A DNA stretch of 36,211 nt from Bacteroidota bacterium (GCA_947459415.1 CANHDN010000011.1:1-36211), one strand, 5' to 3'. Shown: positions 1-10,365, counted from the first letter of the stretch. Made by a program: numbers and translations. The notes: generated by a model not told the origin, from the letters alone.

Positions 1-111
1 GAGGGAATTTGTTGGGATCAATTTCCAAGCACTTATTACATGGTTCCGGGAACTCATTTAAGAACTCAAGATGTAACAGATGGTTTTACATCAACTACCA
101 CTGCTTTTTAA
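1..111 (+). CDS. C-terminal end of an ORF truncated by the window edge (…EGICWDQFPSTYYMVPGTHLRTQDVTDGFTSTTTAF*), function unknown
   Basis: Frame 1 is open from base 1 to TAA at 109-111. Convergent with, and overlapping by 17 nt, the GT2 gene that ends at 95. Confidence 0.45.
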   Translation, partial: EGICWDQFPSTYYMVPGTHLRTQDVTDGFTSTTTAF

Positions 112-829
112 AATCGCCGCGCGAAAAGAATTTTTCTATCAAGCAATAAAGCAAGATAAAAAAATACCTGCTTCCCATTTCCCTAATCTTTAAGTTAGAA
201 ACACCATGTTTTCTATTGGTCCAACTGTTGGGCAACACAGCATACGAATATCCACGAATAATCGCCTTTAGCGGAATTTCTACAGTAAGGTTAAAGTGAG
301 GCGATAAAAAAGGCTTTACCCCATCAATGGTTTCGCGTCTGTATAATTTAAAGGCATTGGTTACATCATTGTATTTAATTCCAAATAAGATGCGAACAAT
401 GGTGTTAAAAAATCTGTTTAAAAACAATTTATGACGAGGATAATCATAAACCTTGCCTCCCATACTCCAACGGGTGCCAAACACACAATCATAGCCTTCC
501 TGCATTTTTTTATAAAAGGCCACTAAATCATCCGGAGAATCACTCAAGTCTGCCATTACGATGGCAACACAATCCCCATTAAAGCGTTCTAAACCGTACC
601 TAATGGCATATCCAAAACCATTTGGACCCGCATTGGTATGCACCACTAAAGTGTTTATCTCTGTTTGCAGCTGGGTTAAAACAGCTAAGGTGGCATCTTT
701 AGAATTATCGTTTACTACCAATATTTCATGCGTAATATTTTCTGCTAACAGTTTTGTATAAATCTTTTGAAGCGTATCTGTGATGCCATCAGCTTCATTA
801 TAGGCAGGAATTACAACACTTAATTTCAT
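95..829 (-). CDS. Family 2 glycosyltransferase (dolichol-phosphate mannosyltransferase-like)
   Basis: MKLSVVIPAYNEADGI… N-terminus, 'VMADLSDSPDD' DxD-like region, GT2 length. The ATG at 829 is preferred over 841. Confidence 0.85.
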   Translation of the reverse strand: MKLSVVIPAYNEADGITDTLQKIYTKLLAENITHEILVVNDNSKDATLAVLTQLQTEINTLVVHTNAGPNGFGYAIRYGLERFNGDCVAIVMADLSDSPDDLVAFYKKMQEGYDCVFGTRWSMGGKVYDYPRHKLFLNRFFNTIVRILFGIKYNDVTNAFKLYRRETIDGVKPFLSPHFNLTVEIPLKAIIRGYSYAVLPNSWTNRKHGVSNLKIREMGSRYFFILLYCLIEKFFSRGDFKKQW

Positions 830-834
830 TGGAA

Positions 835-1911
835 TTAGCAATCTTTAACGATCATGCGCTCATTCATTTTATCATGCATCTCAACTAAGGTGGCCTCTAA
901 ATCATATTGCCAATTCCAAGTTGGGTAATGTGCTTTAAACTTATTTACGTCACTTACATACCAAATATGATCACCAATTCTATTGGTTTCGCTATAGCTG
1001 TAGCTCATTTTTTTTCCACTTATTTTCTCGCACCAATCTATTGCTTCTAACATACTACAATTGGCAAAACGACCACCACCTGCATTGTAAACTTCTCCAG
1101 CTTTCGGATTTTGGTAAAAATGCCAAAACATATTTACCAAATCTGCACTGTGGATGTTATCACGCACTTGTTTACCTTGGTAGCCAAATATGGTATAATG
1201 AGTCCCGCTAATGGCACACTTCATGAGGTAAGCCAAAAAGCCATGTAATTGCGCACCACTGTGGTTAGGACCCGTTAGGCAACCACCTCTGAACACGCCA
1301 GTTTTCATGCCAAAATATTTACCATACTCTTGTACCATAATATCTGCTGCTACCTTGCTAGCCCCAAACACACTGTGTTTGGTTTGGTCTATGCTCATAG
1401 ATTCATCAATACCATGCTTAAAAAACGCATGGTCTTCTGCAATTTCCCATCGCTTTTCTAGTTCAATAAGCGGTAAATAATTGGGTGTATCGCCGTAAAC
1501 TTTATTGGTAGAAGTGAAAATAAATACCGCTTCTGCACTGTGCAAACGTGTTAACTCTAACAAGTTTAAAGTACCTGTTGCATTTACGCCAAAATCTGTC
1601 AGTGGCTCCTTAGCAGCCCAATCATGACTGGGTTGTGCAGCTGCATGCACAATGAGTTTTATGTCTGAACCAAATTCAAGAAACACCTTCTCTAAAGAAG
1701 CATAATCTCTAATATCAATATCGTAAGATTTAAAATTAGGATACTTTTCTTCCAATCGATTTTTATTCCAAATGGTTGATCCATCTGCACCAAAAAAATA
1801 GGAACGCAGGTTATTGTCTATTCCAACTACTAAATCAAACTTTTTAGTAAAAAATTCAACCGATTCTCCTCCAATTAATCCGCTGCTTCCTGTTACAACT
1901 GCAATATTCAT
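835..1911 (-). CDS. NAD-dependent epimerase/dehydratase, CDP-paratose/tyvelose 2-epimerase-like extended SDR
   Basis: [15 protein letters not shown] Rossmann motif; '[14 protein letters not shown]' typical of RfbE-like epimerases; the active-site motif reads FGASK rather than YxxxK. Confidence 0.82.
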   Translation of the reverse strand: MNIAVVTGSSGLIGGESVEFFTKKFDLVVGIDNNLRSYFFGADGSTIWNKNRLEEKYPNFKSYDIDIRDYASLEKVFLEFGSDIKLIVHAAAQPSHDWAAKEPLTDFGVNATGTLNLLELTRLHSAEAVFIFTSTNKVYGDTPNYLPLIELEKRWEIAEDHAFFKHGIDESMSIDQTKHSVFGASKVAADIMVQEYGKYFGMKTGVFRGGCLTGPNHSGAQLHGFLAYLMKCAISGTHYTIFGYQGKQVRDNIHSADLVNMFWHFYQNPKAGEVYNAGGGRFANCSMLEAIDWCEKISGKKMSYSYSETNRIGDHIWYVSDVNKFKAHYPTWNWQYDLEATLVEMHDKMNERMIVKDC

Positions 1912-1915
1912 TCAA

Positions 1916-2989
1916 TTAATTTAAAATATTTTTCAAATTATTCTCATTGGCTCGCATCCACTCAAAGGTATCTGCTACCAAATCTTTCATGGTTTTTTTA
2001 GGTTTCCACGCACCCTTGTTTACCTGTGTTAGATAGCTACAATCACTTACATAAATTCTGATATCGGCAGCCCTGTTTTCTGTAATGGCATTCATCGTAA
2101 TTTTGTTTCCGCTTACCTCTTGACAGAGTGCTGTTAGTTCTTGCAAACTAAAACTACAATCTAAACCACCGCCTACATTCATGGTTTTACCACTATACAT
2201 CGCTAGGTGATGAATTTGATGATCTATCAAATCTAATAAGTCATCTGCGTGCAAAACATCACGCATTTGCTTCCCTGTTCCACCATATCCTATATAAGAC
2301 AAGTTATTTTTAAAATAATGCCTAGCCAACCAAAGTACCAAAACCCCTTGATCAATCTTACCCATTTGCCAAGGACCACTTATTACGCCGCAGCGATTAA
2401 TAATACTTGGTACATTTTTAAGCTCATTATATTCTGTAATGAGAAGTTCTGAAGCCAACTTGGTACTTCCATAAAAACTTCTGCTACCAGTAAGCGAAAA
2501 TTCTTCGGTAACACCTCTGGAAGAAATTCCGTTTATGCTTTGCTCATCTTTCCAAATAAATCGAGTTTCTAATTCCTCAAACAACGCAGATTCAAGATTT
2601 TTTATTGGATAAATTCTACTAGTGGATAGAAAAATAAAGGCAGCTCCTGTTTTTTGAGCCAATTCTAGACAATGAACTGTGCCATTTAAATTGGCTTGAA
2701 TAAGCGGCATCACAGGAGAATCTATTCCAGAAAGCACACTCGGATCTGCAGATGCATCAATAATAAAATCTAATTGAGTAAAAGCAGCTAAATCTTCTTG
2801 ATTTCGAATATCTCCATGAATAAACTCAACCCCTGCTTCCTTTAAGCGCGGCAAATTAAGCTCAGAACCGCGTCTTCGCAGGTTGTCTAGCGTTATAATA
2901 TGATAGGCTGGATAGCGATTTTTTAATCCAATTGCTAGGGTTGAACCCACAAAGCCTGCTCCACCAGTAATTAATATTTGTTTACCCAT
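1916..2989 (-). CDS. NAD-dependent epimerase/dehydratase (extended SDR)
   Basis: ITGGAGFVGSTLA Rossmann motif, canonical YGSTK, 'GKQMRDVLHADDLLDL'. Lies 4 bp upstream of the next epimerase, so likely the same operon. Confidence 0.85.
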   Translation of the reverse strand: MGKQILITGGAGFVGSTLAIGLKNRYPAYHIITLDNLRRRGSELNLPRLKEAGVEFIHGDIRNQEDLAAFTQLDFIIDASADPSVLSGIDSPVMPLIQANLNGTVHCLELAQKTGAAFIFLSTSRIYPIKNLESALFEELETRFIWKDEQSINGISSRGVTEEFSLTGSRSFYGSTKLASELLITEYNELKNVPSIINRCGVISGPWQMGKIDQGVLVLWLARHYFKNNLSYIGYGGTGKQMRDVLHADDLLDLIDHQIHHLAMYSGKTMNVGGGLDCSFSLQELTALCQEVSGNKITMNAITENRAADIRIYVSDCSYLTQVNKGAWKPKKTMKDLVADTFEWMRANENNLKNILN

Positions 2990-3068
2990 TTTTCTGTAAG
3001 AAGCGCAATTTTAATGAATAGTTGCGAATTCTTGATGTTTTTTTGTAGTATTGGGAAACAAAAACAGA

Positions 3069-4715
3069 ATGAACCTCGCTCAACGCCTTTATATTATTGG
3101 CTGTATGCTTTTTATTTGGTACGCATGCATGGTAATTTTTCCTCAAATTACCTTGTTAATGGGATCAACATTTAGCTGGTTCCAATTCCTAGGCAGCAAC
3201 ATCTGTTTTTTAATCCTGTGGTTTTTAATTCAAAGAAAATATTTTTTAGTTTCTGATTTAAAGAACAATGGTTTTTTCTTACTTGTGTTTTCACTCATCA
3301 TTTATGCCTGCTTGTGGTATGCAAACACGATATTAGATTGTTCATTTGATGGAAATTGGTATCACCTAGATGCCATCCATTTATTAAACAAGGGATGGAA
3401 TCCTATTTACAGTAAACTACAAGAAACTGAAACATCTTTTTCATTTCAATATTTAGCTCACTTTCCAAAAGGATCTTGGCTTTTTGGAGCCAACTTATTG
3501 GCATTTAGTGGAGAAGCAGAGCTAGGCAAAGCGAGTACCCAAATTTTATCTATCAGCTTATTTTTATTAAGCACACATACTTGTAAAGAAATATTTCGCT
3601 TAAACTACTTTTCAAGCTTTCTAATTGGCTTACTTACAGCTACCAATCCTATTATATTACTAAACTTCGGAAATCATTATGCAGATGGACAATTAGCTGC
3701 GCTCCTGTGCATTGGGATAATCTTTTCCATACAGGAAATTTCAAAAGGCAATCCATTGAATGGCATACTCGCACTGCTTGCTTTTGCTTTATTAGCCAAT
3801 ACAAAGTACAATGGAACCGCCTATGCCATTCTATTTACAGGCGTATTTTTATGCTATGCATACAAATTTCTGGAATACCCATTTAAAAAGATAGCGCTTA
3901 TAGGGATGGTTTGGGTATTTGCTAGCTTTTTTTTGTTAGGCTACAATCCATTTATAAGCAATACTATAGAAAAAGCTCATCCATTTTATCCACTCAATAC
4001 AGGAACGCAATCTGTATTTAATGTAGCGCATAATTACCCCGCCAACTTTATTCAAATGAACAGATTTGAAAAATTTTTGGCCAGCTTATATGCACAACCA
4101 GATTGGGCAATTCAACCAAAATCTAGCACTATTAAAAAATTATTTAGTCCAATTTCTTTTGAATCATACAGCTTTGGTAATAGCAACCTAGCAGGATTTG
4201 GCCCATTTTTACCAGAAGTATTACTTTTTTTAATCCCACTAGGAATTTGGGTTTTCCTTGGGTTCGAACCAAAAAAAAGATACCTAGGAATAGGTTTTAT
4301 TGTGATCATTTTATTCAGTATTTTCATAAATCCAGAATCATGGGTTATGCGCTATGTTCCTCAATTCTGGCTGATTCCCATTGTGCTTCTTTTATTCCTG
4401 ATTCAACATAAAAAGTCTTACCTAATTGGTATTTTTATGTCTATTATTTTATTAACTGGGAATGGCGTATTGGGCTATCATTATTTAATGAAATGTCATA
4501 TACACACTAAAGAATTAATTAACCAAGTAGAACTCGTAAGACACAGTAAAGGTGCTTTTATGTATGATGGTGGCTGGTCTAAACCTTTTCAATATCGGAT
4601 AGAAAAATTGGGCTTAGACCTTGGTAAACAAGAAAAGCTAAGTAAAGAAGATAGCTTAGTAAAACCTTTTACGGGCGGCTTAGGTGCATATTTTAAGAAA
4701 AGAACTAACAAATAA
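3069..4715 (+). CDS. Polytopic membrane protein, possibly a GT-C/ArnT-like glycosyltransferase
   Basis: Many hydrophobic segments; 'DGNWYHLDAIHLLNKGWNPIY' near the N-terminus; sits next to sugar-modification genes. ATG 3069 preferred over TTG 3051. Confidence 0.6.
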   Translation: MNLAQRLYIIGCMLFIWYACMVIFPQITLLMGSTFSWFQFLGSNICFLILWFLIQRKYFLVSDLKNNGFFLLVFSLIIYACLWYANTILDCSFDGNWYHLDAIHLLNKGWNPIYSKLQETETSFSFQYLAHFPKGSWLFGANLLAFSGEAELGKASTQILSISLFLLSTHTCKEIFRLNYFSSFLIGLLTATNPIILLNFGNHYADGQLAALLCIGIIFSIQEISKGNPLNGILALLAFALLANTKYNGTAYAILFTGVFLCYAYKFLEYPFKKIALIGMVWVFASFFLLGYNPFISNTIEKAHPFYPLNTGTQSVFNVAHNYPANFIQMNRFEKFLASLYAQPDWAIQPKSSTIKKLFSPISFESYSFGNSNLAGFGPFLPEVLLFLIPLGIWVFLGFEPKKRYLGIGFIVIILFSIFINPESWVMRYVPQFWLIPIVLLLFLIQHKKSYLIGIFMSIILLTGNGVLGYHYLMKCHIHTKELINQVELVRHSKGAFMYDGGWSKPFQYRIEKLGLDLGKQEKLSKEDSLVKPFTGGLGAYFKKRTNK

Positions 4716-4754
4716 GAAAAGATTTTGATAATTTCGACGCATTCAAAAAAACAT

Positions 4755-5693
4755 ATGTCTACGGAAAGAATATTAATTATTGGCTCAAACGGCCAAATTG
4801 GGCTAGAGTTAGCCGAAAATTTAAGAAAATTATATGGTTCAGAAAATGTGATCTGCAGCGATGTACGTAAACTAGATCATCAAATTGAACCTTTTGAGTC
4901 ATTGGATATTTTGGATCAAACCAAACTATATGAGATTGTAAAAAAATATAACATCACTCAAGTGTATTTATTAGCAGCCTTGTTGAGCGCAACTGCAGAA
5001 AAAAATCCAAAATTTGCATGGGACTTAAACATGAATGGGTTATTTCATGTATTAGATTTAGCCAAAGAGGGAATCATTAATAAAATTTACTGGCCTAGTT
5101 CTATTGCCGTATTTGGACCAAGCACCCCAAGAGTTAATACCCCTCAATATACGGTGATGGAACCAAATACGATTTATGGAATAAGCAAACAAGCAGGCGA
5201 GCGCTATTGTGAGTATTATCATCAAAAGCATGGGGTTGATGTGCGCAGTATTCGTTACCCAGGTTTAATAGGTTGGAAGAGTGCGCCTGGTGGAGGAACC
5301 ACAGATTATGCCGTGCATATTTACCATGAAGCCTTAAAAAACAAAACATACCAATGTTTCTTGAGTGCAGAAACAGCGCTACCAATGATGTATATGCCAG
5401 ATGCCATTAGAGCTACCATAGAATTGATGGAGGCACCAGCCGAACAAGTAAAAATTAGAAGCAGTTACAATTTAGGTGGTATTTCTTTTAACCCAGAAGA
5501 AATTGCAGCAAGCATTAGAAAACATATTCCATCATTTACCATTAGCTATCAGCCAGATTTTAGACAAGCCATTGCAGATAGTTGGCCACAAAGCATTGAC
5601 GACACCGAAGCAAGAAATCATTGGGGGTGGAAGCCCGCCTTTGATTTAGATTCAATGACTAAAGAAATGCTAGAAAATATTAAACCTGCGTAA
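4755..5693 (+). CDS. NAD-dependent epimerase, L-threonine 3-dehydrogenase (SDR type)-like
   Basis: ILIIGSNGQIGLELAENLR, 'STAEKNPKFAWDLNMNGL', YGISK, 'SIRYPGLIGWKSAPGGGTTDYAVHIYHEAL' resemble short-chain Tdh proteins. ATG 4755 preferred over TTG 4725. Confidence 0.75.
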   Translation: MSTERILIIGSNGQIGLELAENLRKLYGSENVICSDVRKLDHQIEPFESLDILDQTKLYEIVKKYNITQVYLLAALLSATAEKNPKFAWDLNMNGLFHVLDLAKEGIINKIYWPSSIAVFGPSTPRVNTPQYTVMEPNTIYGISKQAGERYCEYYHQKHGVDVRSIRYPGLIGWKSAPGGGTTDYAVHIYHEALKNKTYQCFLSAETALPMMYMPDAIRATIELMEAPAEQVKIRSSYNLGGISFNPEEIAASIRKHIPSFTISYQPDFRQAIADSWPQSIDDTEARNHWGWKPAFDLDSMTKEMLENIKPA

Positions 5694-5710
5694 CAAGAAA
5701 ATGAACAGGT

Positions 5711-5757
5711 AAATAAAAAATGGAGCTTATGATTCAATACAGCTCCATTTTTTATTT
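5711..5757. terminator. Bidirectional intrinsic terminator between convergent genes; overlaps the prmA stop codon
   Basis: 17-bp perfect stem AAATAAAAAATGGAGCT (5711-5727) / AGCTCCATTTTTTATTT (5741-5757), 13-nt loop, flanking A/T tracts. Confidence 0.88.
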
Positions 5758-6576
5758 TGTAAAAAGGGCAGCACACCAATTGTTTTGCTGTGTACTTTCT
5801 TTGTAAATAAATCCATTCTTTTCTGCCTCTTGCTGTAAATCGGGCAAATCTGTTACATAGAACCCAGAAATTAATAAGTTACCCCCTGCACCTAACATTG
5901 GAAAAAGAGAGGCAAAACTATCCATTAAAATATTGCGATTAATGTTGGCCAAAATCACCTCAAATTCTTGCTTTGGAACAAGACTTAAATCACCCTCAAT
6001 AAATTGAATAGGCTGGGTATGATTGAAAGCTAAGTTTTCTAATATATTTTCTGCAGCCCAGGAATCAATGTCATTTGCAACAATATCTATTGCGCCTAAT
6101 TTTGCGGCTAAAATTGCTAAAATTCCTGTTCCACTGCCATAATCAAAAACCTTGGCATTGCTTAGATTCATACCTAACATTAATTTCATAATGCTAAAAG
6201 TGGTTTCATGATGACCCGTTCCAAAAGATGTTTTAGGTTGTATAATGAGCTCTATTGGAAAAGAAGGATTTGGCTCATGAAAAGGGGCCCGAATGCGCAA
6301 GTGTTGACCAATACAAACCGGCTCAAAACTAGACTCCCACGCTGCATTCCAATTTTGTTGGGCTACCCTAGAAATCTCAATAGCACTTTTAGCAATATGA
6401 TACCTATCCAGAATCTCATCTAATGCCTGATTCACAAAATCTGACTCGGGCAGATAAGCCTCAAAGCCAGCTTCATTTTCCATAAAACCTTCAAAATTTA
6501 TTTCTGCCAACTCAGCAATTAGCATATCTGTTAAATCTGAATCACAAGTAACTTTGCACAAAATATAGTACGACAT
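5752..6576 (-). CDS. prmA: Ribosomal protein L11 methyltransferase
   Basis: 'KTSFGTGHHETT', 'VFDYGSGTGILAILAAKLGA', 'NINRNILMD' motifs characteristic of PrmA. Confidence 0.9.
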   Translation of the reverse strand: MSYYILCKVTCDSDLTDMLIAELAEINFEGFMENEAGFEAYLPESDFVNQALDEILDRYHIAKSAIEISRVAQQNWNAAWESSFEPVCIGQHLRIRAPFHEPNPSFPIELIIQPKTSFGTGHHETTFSIMKLMLGMNLSNAKVFDYGSGTGILAILAAKLGAIDIVANDIDSWAAENILENLAFNHTQPIQFIEGDLSLVPKQEFEVILANINRNILMDSFASLFPMLGAGGNLLISGFYVTDLPDLQQEAEKNGFIYKESTQQNNWCAALFTK

Positions 6577-6614
6577 TTATAATTAAATAATTATTTTAGT
6601 AAAAATTTATACCC

Positions 6615-9596
6615 TTGCGCACAAAAGTACTCTTAATTATTTTATTTGTTTTTTTTACGCAAGTAAATTTTGCGCAGAAACTGAGCTTTGAACATATTAA
6701 TGAACAAAAAGGCTTAGACCAAATCAATGTATTATCCTTGCACCAAGGGCCCAATCATTACCTCTGGGTTGGAACCTATTTTGGATTACTCAGGTACGAT
6801 GGCAATGAATTTGAAAAAGTAATTGAGTTAGATGGAAACATAGAAGAATCATCCATCCTTTCAATTAGCAGTAATACATCTCAAATTTTTGCCTTAAGCA
6901 AAAAGCGAATATATACCGTTGAAAAAAATACTTTGGATGTTGAGAACACACCTTTCACAGTGCATTCAATTATTAAACCGCATAAAATAATTGCCTTAAG
7001 AAATTGCCTATTAATTGCAGCAGAAAATGGCTTATGGAAAATGGATTTGAGCAGCCAATTGTTTACAAACATTCATCCAGGCTCACCTGTAACAGATCTG
7101 CATCATATTGAAACTGGGAAAGCAATTTATAGCAATGCAGAAGGATTACACACCTACTATCCTTTTATTGATAAAAGTATTCCATTAAACTACAAACCTT
7201 CCTCATTAATCCTGCATTTTTGGGTAAATAAAAATAAAGAAATAGCCTGGTTGGAAGCAGATAATGAATGCTATTTGGGAGTGATAACATTCAAAAATAT
7301 ACACATAAAAAAGTCTTTTGAAATAGATAAAATAAGCAAAAGTTCTGGATTTACAAAATATAAAAACTACTATTATGTTGGCACAAGAAAAGGATTACTC
7401 GCCATATCAGAGAACGGTAGTTGGAATTACTTGGATCATAATGAAGAAGAGTTCTTCTCCCTTTCACAAAACTTTGTAAGTTGTATGTTGGTAGATAATA
7501 CCAACAATTTTTGGGTAGGCACAGAAATTGGCGGCTTAAATTTACATCATCCTAACCGCTATTTATTTCCGGTGGTTTCTTATTTACAAAGCACCAATAT
7601 GTCTAAGTGCAAAGAAATCTTATCCTTTGCAGAAACAAATTCAGGAGATATATTATTTCAAAATACAATAGGTGGCTTGGGTGTGTTCGACCCAAAGACT
7701 AGCCAGGTAAAAAAATGGATTAAAACTGGTTTGATAGGCAATTGCATGGTAAGTAAAACAGCCAATCAAAATACTTTTTTAATTGGTACGCCAGAAGGTT
7801 TATTTGAGTACGACCACCAAAGAGAAAAAACTACTTTTTTAAGTACTAAAAACGAAATAAAAAACTTTGAAAGTGATATAAAGCATATATTACCTGTTGG
7901 TCAAAATCTCTATTGGATGGGAGGCTCAGACGGATTATTTCTGTATGATGCTAAAACAAAACAAACACTTGCACATTATAGTATTTCAAACACCAATTTA
8001 GGATCCAACAACATCAGAAGTATTAGTTTTAAAAATACAAACGAATTATTGGTATCAACTAGCAAAGGCTTATATGTATTTAATATAAGAAAAAATAGTT
8101 TTACTTTAATTCCCTTGAGCACAGATAAAAAGGAACCCATGGTTTCTTCGAGCAAAATAGCCTCAAACGGAAATATTTGGGTAGGCACAGCCGGAAAAGG
8201 AATAGTTATTTTGCATACCCATGGTAAAAAAACGTATTTAGATGTAATTGCTGGGCTATCAAATTTACAAATCTATTCCCTCACTTTTAACCAAGCTGAA
8301 ACAGAATGCTGGGTTGCAACGAATCATGGATTATCTTGCATTAACACGCAAAATTTTGCTATTAAAAATTATTATATTTATGATGGCTTACAGGGCAGTG
8401 AATTTTTTGAGTCGTCTGTTTTAAATTCCAGGAATGGATATTTGTATTTTGGTGGAGTGGCTGGTTTTAATTTTTTTGACCCCAATACAATTAAACTAGA
8501 AAAACAGATAAGTAGAATTGCCATAAAAGGTATTTCTGTATTTAACGAAAGACTACCTTACCAATCCTATTACAATATTCCAAGTGCTAAAAATTACTTG
8601 TCATTAGATTTTACATCATTAGACTTTAACCTAAATAGCAGCCATACCTACTACTGCAAAATTGAAGGAATAGACACCGGATTTAATGAAATAGGTAATA
8701 GACGATTTGCTAGTTTTGGGCAGTTACTGCCAGGTGAATATGAGTTTAAAGTAAAAGTGGCCAATGCAAATGGGAATATCCTTAGTAATGAAGCTAGCTT
8801 AGCATTTAAGATTGTCCCTATGTTTTATCAAACCTATTGGTTTAAAATTCTTTCAAGTTTTTTAATGGCAAGCCTGATAGCATTTTTCATTTACAATCGA
8901 ACACAAAAAGCCATTAAAGAAGAGAAAGAAAAAGGCATTCAAGAAAATCTAATTGCCTTACTAGAGTTAAAAGCTTTGCGCGCTCAAATGAATCCACATT
9001 TTATTTTCAATTCATTAAATTCTATTCAATATTTTGTTATAAACAATGAGAAGACTGAAGCTGCTAAATACCTGAGCAAATTTGCCAAACTCATACGAAT
9101 GATTTTAGATGTTTCAGAACAAACTTTTGTAAGTATTAGTTCCAAAGTAGAATTTTTAAAACTTTATACAGACCTAGAAGCACTACGATTAAATAATTCA
9201 TTTAGTGCAGAATATTGGATAGATCCATTGATAGATCAAAATATATTAATACCCACATTATTAATTCAACCACATGTAGAAAATGCCATTTGGCATGGTT
9301 TACAATCAAAGCAAGGTGATAAAAAGTTAAACATTCAGTTTTTTTATTTAAATGAAAAGACGCTTCAAGTAATCATTGAAGACAATGGCATTGGCAGGGA
9401 AGCTGCGAAAGCATCCAAAAAACAAAAAATCAGCTTACATCAATCCAAAGGATTTAAACTAAGTGAAGACAGAATAAAAACCTTAAAAAAACTTTTTGGC
9501 TCTCATCCTAAAATAGAAATCATTGACTTATTTGATCAAAATCATTTAGCTTGCGGAACCAAGGTAATCATTAATGTACCTATCATTCATGGATAA
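6615..9596 (+). CDS. LytS-type sensor histidine kinase with N-terminal signal peptide, propeller (Reg_prop) repeats and a Y_Y_Y-like domain
   Basis: MRTKVLLIILFVFFTQVNFAQ signal peptide (TTG start); repeated 'NFWVGTEIGGL'/'NIWVGTAGKG' blades; TM near 8840-8890; 'RAQMNPHFIFNSLNSIQ' H-box; 'IQPHVENAIWHGL' N-box; 'EDNGIGR' G-box. Confidence 0.9.
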   Translation: MRTKVLLIILFVFFTQVNFAQKLSFEHINEQKGLDQINVLSLHQGPNHYLWVGTYFGLLRYDGNEFEKVIELDGNIEESSILSISSNTSQIFALSKKRIYTVEKNTLDVENTPFTVHSIIKPHKIIALRNCLLIAAENGLWKMDLSSQLFTNIHPGSPVTDLHHIETGKAIYSNAEGLHTYYPFIDKSIPLNYKPSSLILHFWVNKNKEIAWLEADNECYLGVITFKNIHIKKSFEIDKISKSSGFTKYKNYYYVGTRKGLLAISENGSWNYLDHNEEEFFSLSQNFVSCMLVDNTNNFWVGTEIGGLNLHHPNRYLFPVVSYLQSTNMSKCKEILSFAETNSGDILFQNTIGGLGVFDPKTSQVKKWIKTGLIGNCMVSKTANQNTFLIGTPEGLFEYDHQREKTTFLSTKNEIKNFESDIKHILPVGQNLYWMGGSDGLFLYDAKTKQTLAHYSISNTNLGSNNIRSISFKNTNELLVSTSKGLYVFNIRKNSFTLIPLSTDKKEPMVSSSKIASNGNIWVGTAGKGIVILHTHGKKTYLDVIAGLSNLQIYSLTFNQAETECWVATNHGLSCINTQNFAIKNYYIYDGLQGSEFFESSVLNSRNGYLYFGGVAGFNFFDPNTIKLEKQISRIAIKGISVFNERLPYQSYYNIPSAKNYLSLDFTSLDFNLNSSHTYYCKIEGIDTGFNEIGNRRFASFGQLLPGEYEFKVKVANANGNILSNEASLAFKIVPMFYQTYWFKILSSFLMASLIAFFIYNRTQKAIKEEKEKGIQENLIALLELKALRAQMNPHFIFNSLNSIQYFVINNEKTEAAKYLSKFAKLIRMILDVSEQTFVSISSKVEFLKLYTDLEALRLNNSFSAEYWIDPLIDQNILIPTLLIQPHVENAIWHGLQSKQGDKKLNIQFFYLNEKTLQVIIEDNGIGREAAKASKKQKISLHQSKGFKLSEDRIKTLKKLFGSHPKIEIIDLFDQNHLACGTKVIINVPIIHG

Positions 9597-10365
9597 TAGA
9601 ATTAAAACACTCATAGTTGAAGACGAGATCAAGGGTAGAAATGTACTAAAATCCCTGTTGAGTGAAATCCAGGATGTAAATCTCATAGGCGAGTCCCCAG
9701 ATGTGGAAGACGCTATATCAAAGATACATTTACATAATCCTGACCTCGTTTTATTGGATATTGAAATGCCTTACAAGAATGGATTTGATCTATTAGCATC
9801 ACTTCCAAACAGAACTTTTGATGTTATTTTTACTACTGCTTATGATTCATATGCCATTAAGGCAATTAAATTTAGTGCGATAGATTATTTATTAAAACCA
9901 ATTGACGGGGAAGAATTAAAAATTGCCATTGAGAAAACGGCAGAAAAACGAAAAAAAATATTATACCAACCACAACTCCAGATTAACAACTTACTGGAGA
10001 ACTTAAAGGCCATTAATAAACATAACTTTAAATTATCTTTACCTACCTCTACAGGCGCAATATACATACCTGTTGATGAAATTATTAGATGCGAAAGTGA
10101 TACCAATTACACTAAATTCTATTTTAAAAATGATAATAGGCCTACACTGGTATCTAAAACCCTAAAAGATTATGAAGAGTTATTGACAGATTTTGGATTT
10201 TGCAGGATTCATCATTCTCACTTAATTAATTTAAAATTCATCAAAAAATATATAAAAGGAGAAGGTGGCACCGTAATTATGTTAGATGATACCGAGGTTG
10301 AGGTATCGCGCAGGAAGAAAGAAATATTCCAAAAAGCATTGGAAAAATTTACTTCAATTTTATAG
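9589..10365 (+). CDS. LytTR-family response regulator
   Basis: Receiver 'LVLLDIEMPYKNG', C-terminal LytTR DNA-binding region 'FCRIHHSHLINLKFI'. ATG overlaps the HK stop by 8 nt. Confidence 0.92.
   Translation: MDNRIKTLIVEDEIKGRNVLKSLLSEIQDVNLIGESPDVEDAISKIHLHNPDLVLLDIEMPYKNGFDLLASLPNRTFDVIFTTAYDSYAIKAIKFSAIDYLLKPIDGEELKIAIEKTAEKRKKILYQPQLQINNLLENLKAINKHNFKLSLPTSTGAIYIPVDEIIRCESDTNYTKFYFKNDNRPTLVSKTLKDYEELLTDFGFCRIHHSHLINLKFIKKYIKGEGGTVIMLDDTEVEVSRRKKEIFQKALEKFTSIL

Noticed and set aside
3051-3068. Upstream TTG start of the GT-C-like membrane protein (and 4725 TTG for the Tdh-like gene)
   Set aside because: In-frame ATG codons at 3069 and 4755 give better N-termini; the upstream extensions are probably non-coding.
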